Shown here: piece by piece, positions 18,728-27,358 of the stretch | Numbering within the stretch: the first letter of the stretch is position 1 | How the letters are laid out: each line of letters begins with the position of its first letter | From: JAPWJZ01 sp038247245 | Lineage (GTDB): Bacteria; Pseudomonadota; Alphaproteobacteria; Micavibrionales; UBA2020 | NCBI GenBank assembly: GCA_038247245.1 | Contig: JBBRVE010000003.1 | Coordinates: 1-64,000 of the forward strand | Direction of reading: 5' to 3' | Length of the DNA: 64,000 nt | The notes under the pieces: model-generated | Database searches by the model: none | What the model saw: the letters and a program-made list of their open reading frames with translations, nothing else | Told to the model about the DNA's origin: nothing | Made by a program: the position numbers and the translations under genes

Positions 18728-19731
18728 GCCGCCTTCTTCATATAGGTATCAAGTTTCCCCAGCAGCACATCCTTGGCCGCTTTATCCAGGAAACTGGCAT
18801 GGATACTGTTGCGCGAAATCGTCAGCAGGTCGGATTTGTCGAGGTTCAACCCGTCGGTCACTGCCTTGAAGTTTTCATTCATGTACCCGCCGAAATAGGC
18901 AGGGTCGTCGGAATTGATGGTCGCCTTCAGGCCAAGGTTCAGCATGCGCTTCAACGGATGCTCCTTCATGTCCTTCACAACGCAGAGTTTGAGGTTGGAA
19001 AGCGGGCAGACTGTCAACGCCGTGCCGTCCTTCACAAGGCGCGCCACCAGTTTTTCATCCTCCAGCGACCGGTTGCCGTGGTCGATGCGGTCGACCTTTA
19101 GCATGTCGATTGCTTCCCACACATATTCGGGCGGGCCTTCTTCACCTGCATGCGCCATGATCAGGAAGCCTTCTTTTTTCGCCTCCGCAAACACGTTCTT
19201 GAATTTCGACGGCGGATGGCCTTTTTCGGAACTATCCAAACCCACGCCCAGAATGCGGTGCTTGTACGGGATCGCGCTTTCCAGCGTCTCGAATGCGGCA
19301 TCCTCGCTCAAATGGCGCAGGAAGCACATGATGAGGAAGGACGACACGCCCAGTTTCTTGCGACCGTCATCCAGCGCGCGGGTGATGCCGTCCAGCACCG
19401 TTTCAAACGCGATGCCGCGTTCGGTATGGCCCTGCGGATCAAAAAAGATTTCGACGTGCAGGACGTTCTGTTTCGCCACGCGTTCCAGATACGCCCAGGT
19501 CAGGTCGTAAAAATCCTGTTCGGTTTGCAGCACGTTCATGCCCTGATAATAAATATCGAGGAAATCCTGCAGTTTGGAAAAATCATAGGCCTTGCGCACT
19601 TCTTCGACCGATTTGAACGGAATGTCGATTTTGTTGCGCTGCGCGAGCGCGAACATCAGTTCAGGCTCGAGGCTGCCTTCGATGTGCAAATGCAGTTCAA
19701 CTTTCGGCAGGCCTTCGATGAATGTATCCAT
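18724..19731 (-). CDS. Adenine deaminase (adenosine-deaminase family)
   Basis: 335-residue amidohydrolase. Metal and catalytic motifs: HLHIEGS (His14, His16), HAGEEGPP, DHGNRS and NSDDPAYFGG. The pattern with ELMFALAQRN and FLDIYYQGM matches the adenine deaminase branch of the adenosine deaminase family, so adenine to hypoxanthine is more likely than adenosine to inosine. The ATG at 19731 has an AAAGGA site. It is divergent from the xanthine dehydrogenase operon, which would oxidise the hypoxanthine produced: a coherent purine salvage or catabolic unit. Confidence 0.82.
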   Translation of the reverse strand: MDTFIEGLPKVELHLHIEGSLEPELMFALAQRNKIDIPFKSVEEVRKAYDFSKLQDFLDIYYQGMNVLQTEQDFYDLTWAYLERVAKQNVLHVEIFFDPQGHTERGIAFETVLDGITRALDDGRKKLGVSSFLIMCFLRHLSEDAAFETLESAIPYKHRILGVGLDSSEKGHPPSKFKNVFAEAKKEGFLIMAHAGEEGPPEYVWEAIDMLKVDRIDHGNRSLEDEKLVARLVKDGTALTVCPLSNLKLCVVKDMKEHPLKRMLNLGLKATINSDDPAYFGGYMNENFKAVTDGLNLDKSDLLTISRNSIHASFLDKAAKDVLLGKLDTYMKKAA

Positions 19732-19849
19732 GACTGAAATTCCTTTCAAAACAAACGGCTTAACGCCCGCGGCCATGCTAACATTTTGGATGACTCGTGC
19801 CTAGAAAAACGGTATCGTCTTGGAATTATTTCGTTTTTAGAAAAAGATC

Positions 19850-21289
19850 ATGTCAGACAGCATCCGATTTATCCTGAACGGAAAACTGGTCGAGGTGGCG
19901 GATTTGCCGCCGACCACAACGCTGCTGCAATATTTGCGCCTCGAAGCACGTCTGACCGGCACCAAGGAAGGCTGCGCCGAGGGTGATTGCGGCGCCTGCA
20001 CCGTCGCCGTCGGCAAACTGGTCAAGGGCAAGGTCGAATACCAGAGTATGAATGCCTGCATCCTGTTCCTGCCCACGCTCGACGGGCGCGAAGTGGTGAC
20101 GGTGGAACATTTGAAATCGGCGACTGGCGCGCCCACCCCCGTGCAGCAGGCGATGGTGAAATGCCACGGCTCGCAATGCGGTTTCTGCACGCCCGGTTTT
20201 GTCATGGCGCTGTCGACCATGGTCAACAACAAGCAAAACGCCAGCGAAGACGATATTCAGGATGCGATTGCGGGCAACCTCTGCCGCTGCACCGGTTATC
20301 GCCCCATCGTCGATGCCGCGCGCATGGCGAATGAATCTGCCGAACGCGCGCTGCCCTCGCATCCGAAAGAACTGGCATCCATCCAGCGTAACCGGTTGAT
20401 GACCTATGATGTGGCGGGCGGCAAATATTTTTCTCCCGCCAGCGTCGAAGATCTCGCGATGGTGCTGTCCGTTTACCCGGATGCCACCATTCTTGCGGGC
20501 GGCACGGATGTGGGGTTGTGGGTTACGAAATTCCACATGGGCCTGCCGGTCATCATCTATACCGGCAATGTGGTGGAGCTGCGCCAGATACGTGAATCGC
20601 GCGTGCTGCTCGAAATCGGCGCGGCGGTCACCTATACCGAAGCCTTTGATGCGCTGGCGGCGTTTGATCCCAGCATGGAAGATTTGCTGAAACGCTTTTC
20701 ATCGCTGCATATCCGCAATGCGGGTACGGTCGGTGGCAATATCGCCAACGGCTCCCCCATCGGCGACGGCCCGCCGCCGCTGATCGCGCTGGGCGCGAAG
20801 GTTGTGCTGAGATCAAAATCCGGCACGCGCATGGTGGAGATGGAGGATTTCTTTATCGCCTATAAAAAACAGGACCGCAAGGCGGGCGAATTCGTCGAAA
20901 AACTCGTCATCCCGAAACGCCCGGATAACGTGCTGTTCCGCGTCTATAAACTGTCGAAGCGTTTCGATCAGGATATCTCCGCCGTTTGCGGCGCGTTCGC
21001 GCTGACGATCGAGGATGATGAAATCGTCGCCGCCCGCATCGCCTTCGGCGGCATGGCCGGCACGCCGCACCGCGCGCACAAGGCCGAACGCGCGCTGGTT
21101 GGCCGCGTCTGGAACGAGGAAGCGGTCGAAAAAGCCATGGCCGCGCTGGACGATGACTACCAGCCGATGAGCGACGCAAGGGCTTCTGCCGAATACCGCA
21201 GCACCACCGCACGCAATCTGCTGAAGCGGTTCTACATCGAAACCACCGATCCCACGACGAAAACGCGGCTGTACCGTTATGCCGAATGA
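19850..21289 (+). CDS. xdhA: Xanthine dehydrogenase small subunit (2Fe-2S and FAD)
   Basis: 479-residue subunit that passes electrons from the molybdenum site to FAD and NAD+. An N-terminal plant-type [2Fe-2S] domain (CAEGDCGACTV at about 43-53) is followed by the second [2Fe-2S] domain (CGFCTPGFVM and LCRCTGYRPI). A FAD-binding domain follows, with AGGTDVGLWV and NAGTVGGNIANGSPIGD. This two-subunit layout matches XdhA of Rhodobacter-type enzymes. It overlaps xdhB by 11 nt. The 118-bp gap to the divergent adenine deaminase gene must carry both promoters. Confidence 0.95.
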   Translation: MSDSIRFILNGKLVEVADLPPTTTLLQYLRLEARLTGTKEGCAEGDCGACTVAVGKLVKGKVEYQSMNACILFLPTLDGREVVTVEHLKSATGAPTPVQQAMVKCHGSQCGFCTPGFVMALSTMVNNKQNASEDDIQDAIAGNLCRCTGYRPIVDAARMANESAERALPSHPKELASIQRNRLMTYDVAGGKYFSPASVEDLAMVLSVYPDATILAGGTDVGLWVTKFHMGLPVIIYTGNVVELRQIRESRVLLEIGAAVTYTEAFDALAAFDPSMEDLLKRFSSLHIRNAGTVGGNIANGSPIGDGPPPLIALGAKVVLRSKSGTRMVEMEDFFIAYKKQDRKAGEFVEKLVIPKRPDNVLFRVYKLSKRFDQDISAVCGAFALTIEDDEIVAARIAFGGMAGTPHRAHKAERALVGRVWNEEAVEKAMAALDDDYQPMSDARASAEYRSTTARNLLKRFYIETTDPTTKTRLYRYAE

Positions 21290-23594
21290 CGCGAAGAAAA
21301 TCGACGGCGGCATGGGCGCGCCCAAGGCGCATGACTCGGCGCATCTGCATGTGTCGGGCGAAGCGACCTATACCGATGATGTGCTGGAATCGCATGGATG
21401 CCTGCATGCCTATGTACTGAAAAGCCCGCATGCCCATGCCAAAATAACCAAGATTGATATTTCAGATTGTTATGTCCCGGGCGTCCATGCCGTGATGATG
21501 GCCAAGGATATTCCCGGCGTGAACGATGCCGCCCCTGTTTTTCCCGGCGACCCGATTTTTGCCGATGGCGTTGTTTTGTATTACGGCCAGTGCATTCTGG
21601 GCGTGGCGGCGGAAAGCATCGAGATTGCGCGGGCGGCGGTGAAGCGCGCCGTTGTGACCTATGAAACGCTGCCCGCCATCCTGAATGTGCATGACGCGAT
21701 CAAGGCGCAGAAATTCGTCGGCGACCCCTATGAAATGGGGCAGGGCGATGCGGCGGGTGCGATTGCCAAAGCCAAAAACAAGATCAAAGGCTCGCTCGAT
21801 ATCGGCGGGCAGGACCATTTCTATCTCGAGGGCCAGATTGCGATGGCGACGCCGCTCGAAAACGGCGAATTCCATTGCTGGTCATCGACGCAGCACCCGT
21901 CCGAAGTGCAGCACCTGATCGCGAAAATGCTGAACCTGCATGATCACGCCGTGACGGTGGAGGTGCGCCGCATGGGTGGCGGCTTCGGGGGCAAGGAAAG
22001 TCAGGCATCATTGATCGCCTGTGTGGCATCTGCATTGGCGTGGAAAACGAACCGTCCCGTCAAATTCCGTTTGGATCGCGACGACGACATGATCATGACG
22101 GGCAAGCGGCATGACCTGAACGTGGCATACGAAGTCGGCTTCAACGATGAGGGCTTGATCGAGGGCATCGAATACATCCACGCCGTCAATTGCGGCATGA
22201 GCCCCGATTTGTCCAACGCCATCGCCGACCGTGCGATGTTCCATGCGGATAACGTCTATTACCTTGGCAATGCCAAAGTCACCAGTTACCGCTGCTTCAC
22301 GAACAAGGTGTCCAACACCGCCTTCCGCGGTTTCGGCGGGCCGCAGGGCATGCTGGCGATGGAATATGTGATCGACGATATCGCGCGGCATCTCGGCAAA
22401 GACCCGCAGGATGTGCGCAAGATCAACCTGTACGACGCCAAGGGCGAACTTGGCGACCGCTGCACCACTCATTACGGCATGACGGTCGAGGATAACATCA
22501 TCCGCGATATTTTCTCGCAGCTGGAACACACCGGCGAATACGCCGCCCGCCGCGAAGCGATCAAGACATTTAACGCGCAAAATAAAATCCTTAAAAAAGG
22601 CATCGCGCTGACACCCGTCAAATTCGGCATCAGTTTTACGTTGACCATGCTCAATCAGGCAGGCGCGCTGGTGCATGTGTACAAGGACGGCACGGTGCAG
22701 CTGAACCACGGCGGCACGGAGATGGGGCAGGGGCTGCACACAAAGGTTTGTCAGGTCGTGGCCGATATGTTCCAGATCGATTTCGACAAGGTGCGTATCA
22801 CCGCAACCAACACCAGCAAAGTGCCGAACACCTCCGCCACCGCCGCATCCAGCGGTGCCGACCTGAACGGCAAGGCGGCGGAAGCGGCTGCGCGCACCAT
22901 CCGCGACCGGCTCGCCGATTTCGCGGCGTCGCATTTCGATACCGAGATATCCGCTGTTAAATTCGCGGCCGGTTACGTGCATGCGGGCAGCCATACGGTG
23001 TCGTTCAAGGAACTGGTGCAACTTGCTTATGCCGCGCGGGTGCAGCTATCATCGACCGGATTCTACAAGACACCAAAAATTGCGTGGGATCGCCCTAAAG
23101 GCAAAGGCCGACCGTTTTACTACTTCGCCTATGGCGCGGCGATCACCGAAGTCATCATTGATACGCTGACGGGCGAATACAACATCCTTCGCGCCGATAT
23201 CCTGCATGACGCGGGGCAATCGCTGAACCCCGCCATTGATATCGGGCAGGTCGAAGGCGGCTATGTGCAGGGCGTGGGCTGGCTGACATCGGAGGAATTG
23301 TGGTGGAACGACAAGGGCGAGTTGAAAACGCACGCCCCCAGCACCTATAAAATCCCGACCGGCCGCGATGTGCCAAAAGATTTCCGCACCGTATTGTTCG
23401 AAGGCATCAACCCCGAAGAAACCATTTACCGGTCGAAAGCTGTCGGCGAACCGCCGCTGATGCTCGGCATTTCCGCCTTCCTTGCGCTGCGCGATGCGGT
23501 TGCCGCGACGGGCGCTGCCAATTGCATTCCACCGCTGCAGGCACCCGCAACACCGGAAAACGTGCTCAAAGCAATACAAGCGGTGCAGAAATGA
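21279..23594 (+). CDS. xdhB: Xanthine dehydrogenase large molybdopterin subunit
   Basis: 771-residue molybdenum subunit that oxidises hypoxanthine and xanthine to urate. Family motifs are visible: RMGGGFGGKESQ, FRGFGGPQGM, GGTEMGQGLHTK, and the active-site glutamate in KAVGEPPLML near the C-terminus. Length and start are normal for the two-subunit bacterial enzyme. It overlaps xdhA (11 nt) and xdhC (4 nt). The enzyme needs a sulfurated Mo cofactor, and the two following genes supply the expected maturation factors. Confidence 0.95.
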   Translation: MPNDAKKIDGGMGAPKAHDSAHLHVSGEATYTDDVLESHGCLHAYVLKSPHAHAKITKIDISDCYVPGVHAVMMAKDIPGVNDAAPVFPGDPIFADGVVLYYGQCILGVAAESIEIARAAVKRAVVTYETLPAILNVHDAIKAQKFVGDPYEMGQGDAAGAIAKAKNKIKGSLDIGGQDHFYLEGQIAMATPLENGEFHCWSSTQHPSEVQHLIAKMLNLHDHAVTVEVRRMGGGFGGKESQASLIACVASALAWKTNRPVKFRLDRDDDMIMTGKRHDLNVAYEVGFNDEGLIEGIEYIHAVNCGMSPDLSNAIADRAMFHADNVYYLGNAKVTSYRCFTNKVSNTAFRGFGGPQGMLAMEYVIDDIARHLGKDPQDVRKINLYDAKGELGDRCTTHYGMTVEDNIIRDIFSQLEHTGEYAARREAIKTFNAQNKILKKGIALTPVKFGISFTLTMLNQAGALVHVYKDGTVQLNHGGTEMGQGLHTKVCQVVADMFQIDFDKVRITATNTSKVPNTSATAASSGADLNGKAAEAAARTIRDRLADFAASHFDTEISAVKFAAGYVHAGSHTVSFKELVQLAYAARVQLSSTGFYKTPKIAWDRPKGKGRPFYYFAYGAAITEVIIDTLTGEYNILRADILHDAGQSLNPAIDIGQVEGGYVQGVGWLTSEELWWNDKGELKTHAPSTYKIPTGRDVPKDFRTVLFEGINPEETIYRSKAVGEPPLMLGISAFLALRDAVAATGAANCIPPLQAPATPENVLKAIQAVQK

Positions 23595-24391
23595 CCAGCC
23601 CGCATGACTGGCTCCCCGTCCTGACCGACCTGACCGACAAGGGCACGCCTTGCGTGCTGATTACGGTGATGGAAGCCAAGGGATCGACGCCCCGCGAAGC
23701 TGGCGTCAAAATGATCGCGACCGCCACCGAACAATTCGGCACCATCGGCGGCGGCAATCTGGAGTTCGAAGCCATCGTCGCAGCGCGCAAGCTACTGGCA
23801 AGCGCAGGCAAGCCGACGGTGAAGGATTACCCCCTCGGCCCGAAACTCGCGCAATGCTGCGGCGGTGCGGTCAGCGTTTTCCTTGAACCTTTCCTGCCCG
23901 TCGGCAAAACGCTCTACCTGTTCGGCGCGGGGCATGTGGGCAAAGAAGTGGTGAAGGTGCTGGACGGTTTGCCGCTGAAGGTGAAATGGGTGGATGAGCG
24001 GGCGAATGAATTCCCGGCGACACTGCCGAAAAACTGCGAAAAAATTGTCACCACCGCCCCTGTCGCGGAATTGCGCGCTGCCGATGAAAACAGCTATATC
24101 GCCGTCATGACGCATAGCCATGACCTCGATTTCGATCTCGTGCGTGCGGCATATAAAGGCAGCTTCGCCTATCTCGGCCTTATCGGGTCGGATACCAAGC
24201 GTGTGCGGTTTGAAAAACGCCTCGTCGCCGACGGCGTGCAAAAGGAATTGCTGGCGCAACTGCATTGCCCCATTGGTCTTGGCGATACCGGCAAGCATCC
24301 GCGTGAAATCGCCATTTCGGTTGCGGCGGAACTGCTGACGCTCGGCATCTGCCGGGGCGCGGAGCAGGTGCAGCAGGAAGACGCTGCGTGA
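23591..24391 (+). CDS. xdhC: XdhC molybdenum cofactor chaperone
   Basis: 266-residue accessory protein that binds Mo cofactor, promotes its sulfuration and inserts it into XdhB. The N-terminal XdhC/CoxI domain has GSTPREAGVKM and a Cys-Cys pair in AQCCGGAVSVF. The C-terminal Rossmann-like domain has LYLFGAGHVGKEV and LIGSDTKRV. The ATG at 23591 overlaps the xdhB stop by ATGA; the upstream in-frame start lies within xdhB. It overlaps the following cysteine desulfurase start, as expected if the two proteins work as a pair. Confidence 0.93.
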   Translation: MTSPHDWLPVLTDLTDKGTPCVLITVMEAKGSTPREAGVKMIATATEQFGTIGGGNLEFEAIVAARKLLASAGKPTVKDYPLGPKLAQCCGGAVSVFLEPFLPVGKTLYLFGAGHVGKEVVKVLDGLPLKVKWVDERANEFPATLPKNCEKIVTTAPVAELRAADENSYIAVMTHSHDLDFDLVRAAYKGSFAYLGLIGSDTKRVRFEKRLVADGVQKELLAQLHCPIGLGDTGKHPREIAISVAAELLTLGICRGAEQVQQEDAA

Positions 24392-25536
24392 AAAAGCCCG
24401 TTTACCTCGATTACCATTCCACCACGCCCTGCGACCCTGCGGTGATTGACGCGATGATGCCTTTTTTCGGCGGCAGCTTCGGCAACCCCGGAGCGAAATC
24501 GCACGCGCATGGCCGCAACGCCGCACGCCAACTGGAACAATCCGCCGAAAAAATTGCCAGCCTGATTGGCGCAGGGCCCGAATGCATTACGCTCACCAGC
24601 GGTGCCACGGAATCCAACAACCTCGCCCTGCTGGGCCTCGCCGAAAAGGCAACCGACCGCACAGAAATCGTCATCACGGCAATCGAGCATAATTGCGTAT
24701 CGAATACCGCCGCTTACCTCGCGACCAAGGGTTTCACCGTTAAAACCCTGCCCGTAACGCCAGCTGGTTTCGTCGATCCCGCGGAATTGAAAAAACTCGT
24801 CACGTGCAAAACCCTCGTCGTATCCGTCATCACCGCCAGCCACGAAATCGGCACGATACAGCCTTTAAAAGAATGCGCGCAAATCGCGCATGACGCGGGC
24901 GCGCTGTTCCATACGGATGCGACGCAGGCGCTCGGCAAGATCGCGCTTGATGTGAACGGCATTGGCATCGACCTTTTGAGCTATTCCGCGCATAAATTAT
25001 ACGGCCCCGTTGGCATCGGCGCGTTATACGTGCGACAGAAACCGCCCGTGCCGATCGCCCGTGTTTTCTTCGGCGGCGCGCAACAATCGCTTCGCCCGGG
25101 CTCCGTGCCGCTCGCACTCGCCGACGGTTTCGCCACGGCCTGCGAACTGGCGGGGCAGGGGCTGACGACCCATATCCTGCGCATCGAAAAAATGACCGCG
25201 CTGCTGCTGGCCGAATTACAGGCGCGCATTCCGGCGCTGAAGCTCAACGGCGGCGCACCCCGCCTGCCGGGCTTGCTGAATATCCGCCTGCCGGATGTGT
25301 CGGCGCAGGACATCATGCTGGAACTGGCTGACGATATTTGCATGTCGACCGGCGCCGCCTGTTCCTCCGCCAACCGGAAGCCCTCGCCGGTGCTGAAGGC
25401 TATCGGTTTGTCAGATCATGATGTCGATTGCAGCCTGCGCCTGACGGCGGGGCGGGGTTCGACGGCGGAAGAAATGACCTACGCCGCCACCAAGCTGGCC
25501 GAGGGCGTGGCGCGCCTTTCCCGCCGCGCGGCGTAG
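24388..25536 (+). CDS. NifS/IscS-type cysteine desulfurase of the xdh operon
   Basis: 382-residue PLP enzyme that moves sulfur from cysteine onto its active-site Cys as persulfide. It shows LDYHSTTPCDP at the N-terminus, the PLP lysine in YSAHKLYGP, and the reactive cysteine in STGAACSSAN. The start codon is GTG, overlapping the xdhC stop. In Rhodobacter capsulatus the NifS4 protein delivers sulfur to Mo cofactor on XdhC; the position here points to the same job rather than general Fe-S assembly. No scaffold gene (iscU, sufU) lies nearby. Confidence 0.88.
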   Translation: MKKPVYLDYHSTTPCDPAVIDAMMPFFGGSFGNPGAKSHAHGRNAARQLEQSAEKIASLIGAGPECITLTSGATESNNLALLGLAEKATDRTEIVITAIEHNCVSNTAAYLATKGFTVKTLPVTPAGFVDPAELKKLVTCKTLVVSVITASHEIGTIQPLKECAQIAHDAGALFHTDATQALGKIALDVNGIGIDLLSYSAHKLYGPVGIGALYVRQKPPVPIARVFFGGAQQSLRPGSVPLALADGFATACELAGQGLTTHILRIEKMTALLLAELQARIPALKLNGGAPRLPGLLNIRLPDVSAQDIMLELADDICMSTGAACSSANRKPSPVLKAIGLSDHDVDCSLRLTAGRGSTAEEMTYAATKLAEGVARLSRRAA

Positions 25537-25664
25537 ATCGCCTTTTCTTCTGTGCCGAGTGGTATTTACGAAAAATAAACCCCTTTTGCCCCAATATAGA
25601 CTCATATGCCATTTCACAGCTATGCTGGCAGCGCGTTTTCATTCTTTATTGAAAGGTAACCGCT

Positions 25665-26654
25665 ATGGGGCTGATGAGTTTTATTTCCAAGCAATTTATC
25701 GACGTCATCCAGTGGACCGATCCCGGCACCAATGTGCTGGCATACCGCTTTCCCATGCAGGATCAGGAGATCCAGAACGGCGCGCAGCTGGTGGTGCGCG
25801 AGGCGCAGCAGGCCGTGTTCTTTAACGAGGGCAAATTCGGCGACAAATTCGGTCCCGGCACCTATACGCTGACGACCCAGACGCTGCCGATCCTGACCTA
25901 CCTGAAAAACTGGGACAAGGCGTTTGAATCGCCGTTCAAGTCGGATGTGTACTTCCTGTCGATGCGCGAATTCACCGACATGAAATGGGGCACGCCACAG
26001 CCCATCACCATCCGCGACAAGGAATTCGGTGCGCTGCGTATCCGCGCCTTCGGCAATTATTCGTTCAAGATCGGCGATGTGGAGACGTTCTGGACGAAAC
26101 TGTCCGGCGCCGCCGAAGTCTATACGGTCGACCAGATCGAAGGCCAGCTGCGCACGGCGATCATCGCCTCCATCTCCAGCTATCTTGCCAAATCCGGCAT
26201 CGCGTTTATCGACATGGCGGCAAGCCAGCTCGATTTCTCGACCAAGCTGGAAGAAGCTGTCGCGCCCGTGCTGAAGAACTACGGGCTGGAGCTGAAATCC
26301 TTCTGGGTGCAGAGCATATCGCTGCCCGAAGAAATGGAAAAGCAGCTGGACAAGCTGTCCTCCATGGGCATGTTTGCCGACCTTAAAAAATACGCGACGT
26401 TCCAGTCGGCCGACAGCATTTCGGTTGCGGCCGCCAACCCCGGCGGCGTTGCAGGGGCGGGTGCCGGTATCGGGGCCGGCATGGCGATGGGCAATATGAT
26501 GATGCAATCGCTGGGCCAGGGCGGCGGTGCGGCTGCGCCTGCCGAAGATCCGCTCGCGATGCTCGAAAAGCTGGGCGAGCTGCAGAAAAAAGGCGTGCTG
26601 ACGCAGGCCGAATTTGATGCCAAAAAGGCGGAATTGCTGGCCAAAATTAAATAA
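25665..26654 (+). CDS. SPFH-domain protein with C-terminal SHOCT segment
   Basis: 329-residue protein of the SPFH (stomatin/prohibitin/flotillin-like) superfamily, related to the YdjI/virion-core-protein branch. The SPFH domain covers about 20-240. A Gly/Ala/Met-rich flexible linker (about 255-290) and a short helical SHOCT segment (EKLGELQKKGVLTQAEFDAK) follow. There is no transmembrane helix, so it probably associates with membrane surfaces or partner proteins as an oligomer. The ribosome site GAAAGG precedes ATG. It opens a run of nine more genes including DUF4178, DUF350 and polyamine enzymes. Confidence 0.85.
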   Translation: MGLMSFISKQFIDVIQWTDPGTNVLAYRFPMQDQEIQNGAQLVVREAQQAVFFNEGKFGDKFGPGTYTLTTQTLPILTYLKNWDKAFESPFKSDVYFLSMREFTDMKWGTPQPITIRDKEFGALRIRAFGNYSFKIGDVETFWTKLSGAAEVYTVDQIEGQLRTAIIASISSYLAKSGIAFIDMAASQLDFSTKLEEAVAPVLKNYGLELKSFWVQSISLPEEMEKQLDKLSSMGMFADLKKYATFQSADSISVAAANPGGVAGAGAGIGAGMAMGNMMMQSLGQGGGAAAPAEDPLAMLEKLGELQKKGVLTQAEFDAKKAELLAKIK

Positions 26655-26668
26655 GTAGTACCGCCCCC

Positions 26669-27358
26669 GTGAAAAAATACCCCTGCCCATCCTGCGGCGC
26701 GGAAATCCCTTTCCGCACCAGCATCGCCTCCCACGGCGTGTGCCCCTATTGCCGCACCATGGTCGTGCGCGACGACGATGCCTTGCGCAAGACCGGCGAG
26801 ATGGCGCAGATACCCGACGACATGAGCCCGTTGCAGCTGGGCACCGAAGGCACATTCCAGGGCGTGCGCTTCGGCATCGCCGGGCGCATGAAAATCGGCT
26901 ACGAAGACGGCAGCTGGAACGAATGGTTTATCGTGTCCGACGATGCGCGGCGCGGCTGGCTGGCGGAGGCGCAGGGCTTTTACGCGCCCTGTTTCGAGGT
27001 CGAGAACCCTTCCGAAAAAACCCTTCATGCGGTTCAGAAGATGAACGACTGGGCGGGCGGCGATTTGGCTGGCGAAGCATGGATCAAGAACCCCAGCGGC
27101 CAGCGCATCATCATCGAAGGCACGACCTATAAGATTGTCGACATCAAGCGCGCCGAATGTATCGCTTCCGAAGGCGAGCTGCCGTTTTCCGCGCCGCAGG
27201 GGCGCAAGACCACGACCATAGATTGCATCGCGGGCGACGGTAAATTCGCCTCGATTGATCTGGCCGATGGCCGCGCGCGCGTCTTTACCGGCGCATATGT
27301 CACCTGGCCGGAACTGAACTGCCGTTATTACCGCGCGTTCGAGGGCTGGCAGCCATGA
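26669..27358 (+). CDS. Zinc-ribbon DUF4178 protein (first copy)
   Basis: 229-residue protein. It begins with a rubredoxin-like zinc ribbon (YPCPSCGAEI and VCPYCRTM, Cys pairs at about 5-8 and 25-28), then a DUF4178 beta-rich domain with LGTEGTFQGVRFGIAGRMK and SWNEWFIV. Function is unknown for the family. The start codon is GTG, 14 nt after the SPFH stop. The stop overlaps the next gene, a larger protein of the same architecture, suggesting an ancient tandem duplication. Confidence 0.8.
   Translation: MKKYPCPSCGAEIPFRTSIASHGVCPYCRTMVVRDDDALRKTGEMAQIPDDMSPLQLGTEGTFQGVRFGIAGRMKIGYEDGSWNEWFIVSDDARRGWLAEAQGFYAPCFEVENPSEKTLHAVQKMNDWAGGDLAGEAWIKNPSGQRIIIEGTTYKIVDIKRAECIASEGELPFSAPQGRKTTTIDCIAGDGKFASIDLADGRARVFTGAYVTWPELNCRYYRAFEGWQP

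Noticed and set aside
24388..25536. The cysteine desulfurase as a general IscS/SufS for Fe-S assembly
   Set aside because: No scaffold, chaperone or ferredoxin genes are adjacent, and it overlaps xdhC, which fits Mo-cofactor sulfuration better.
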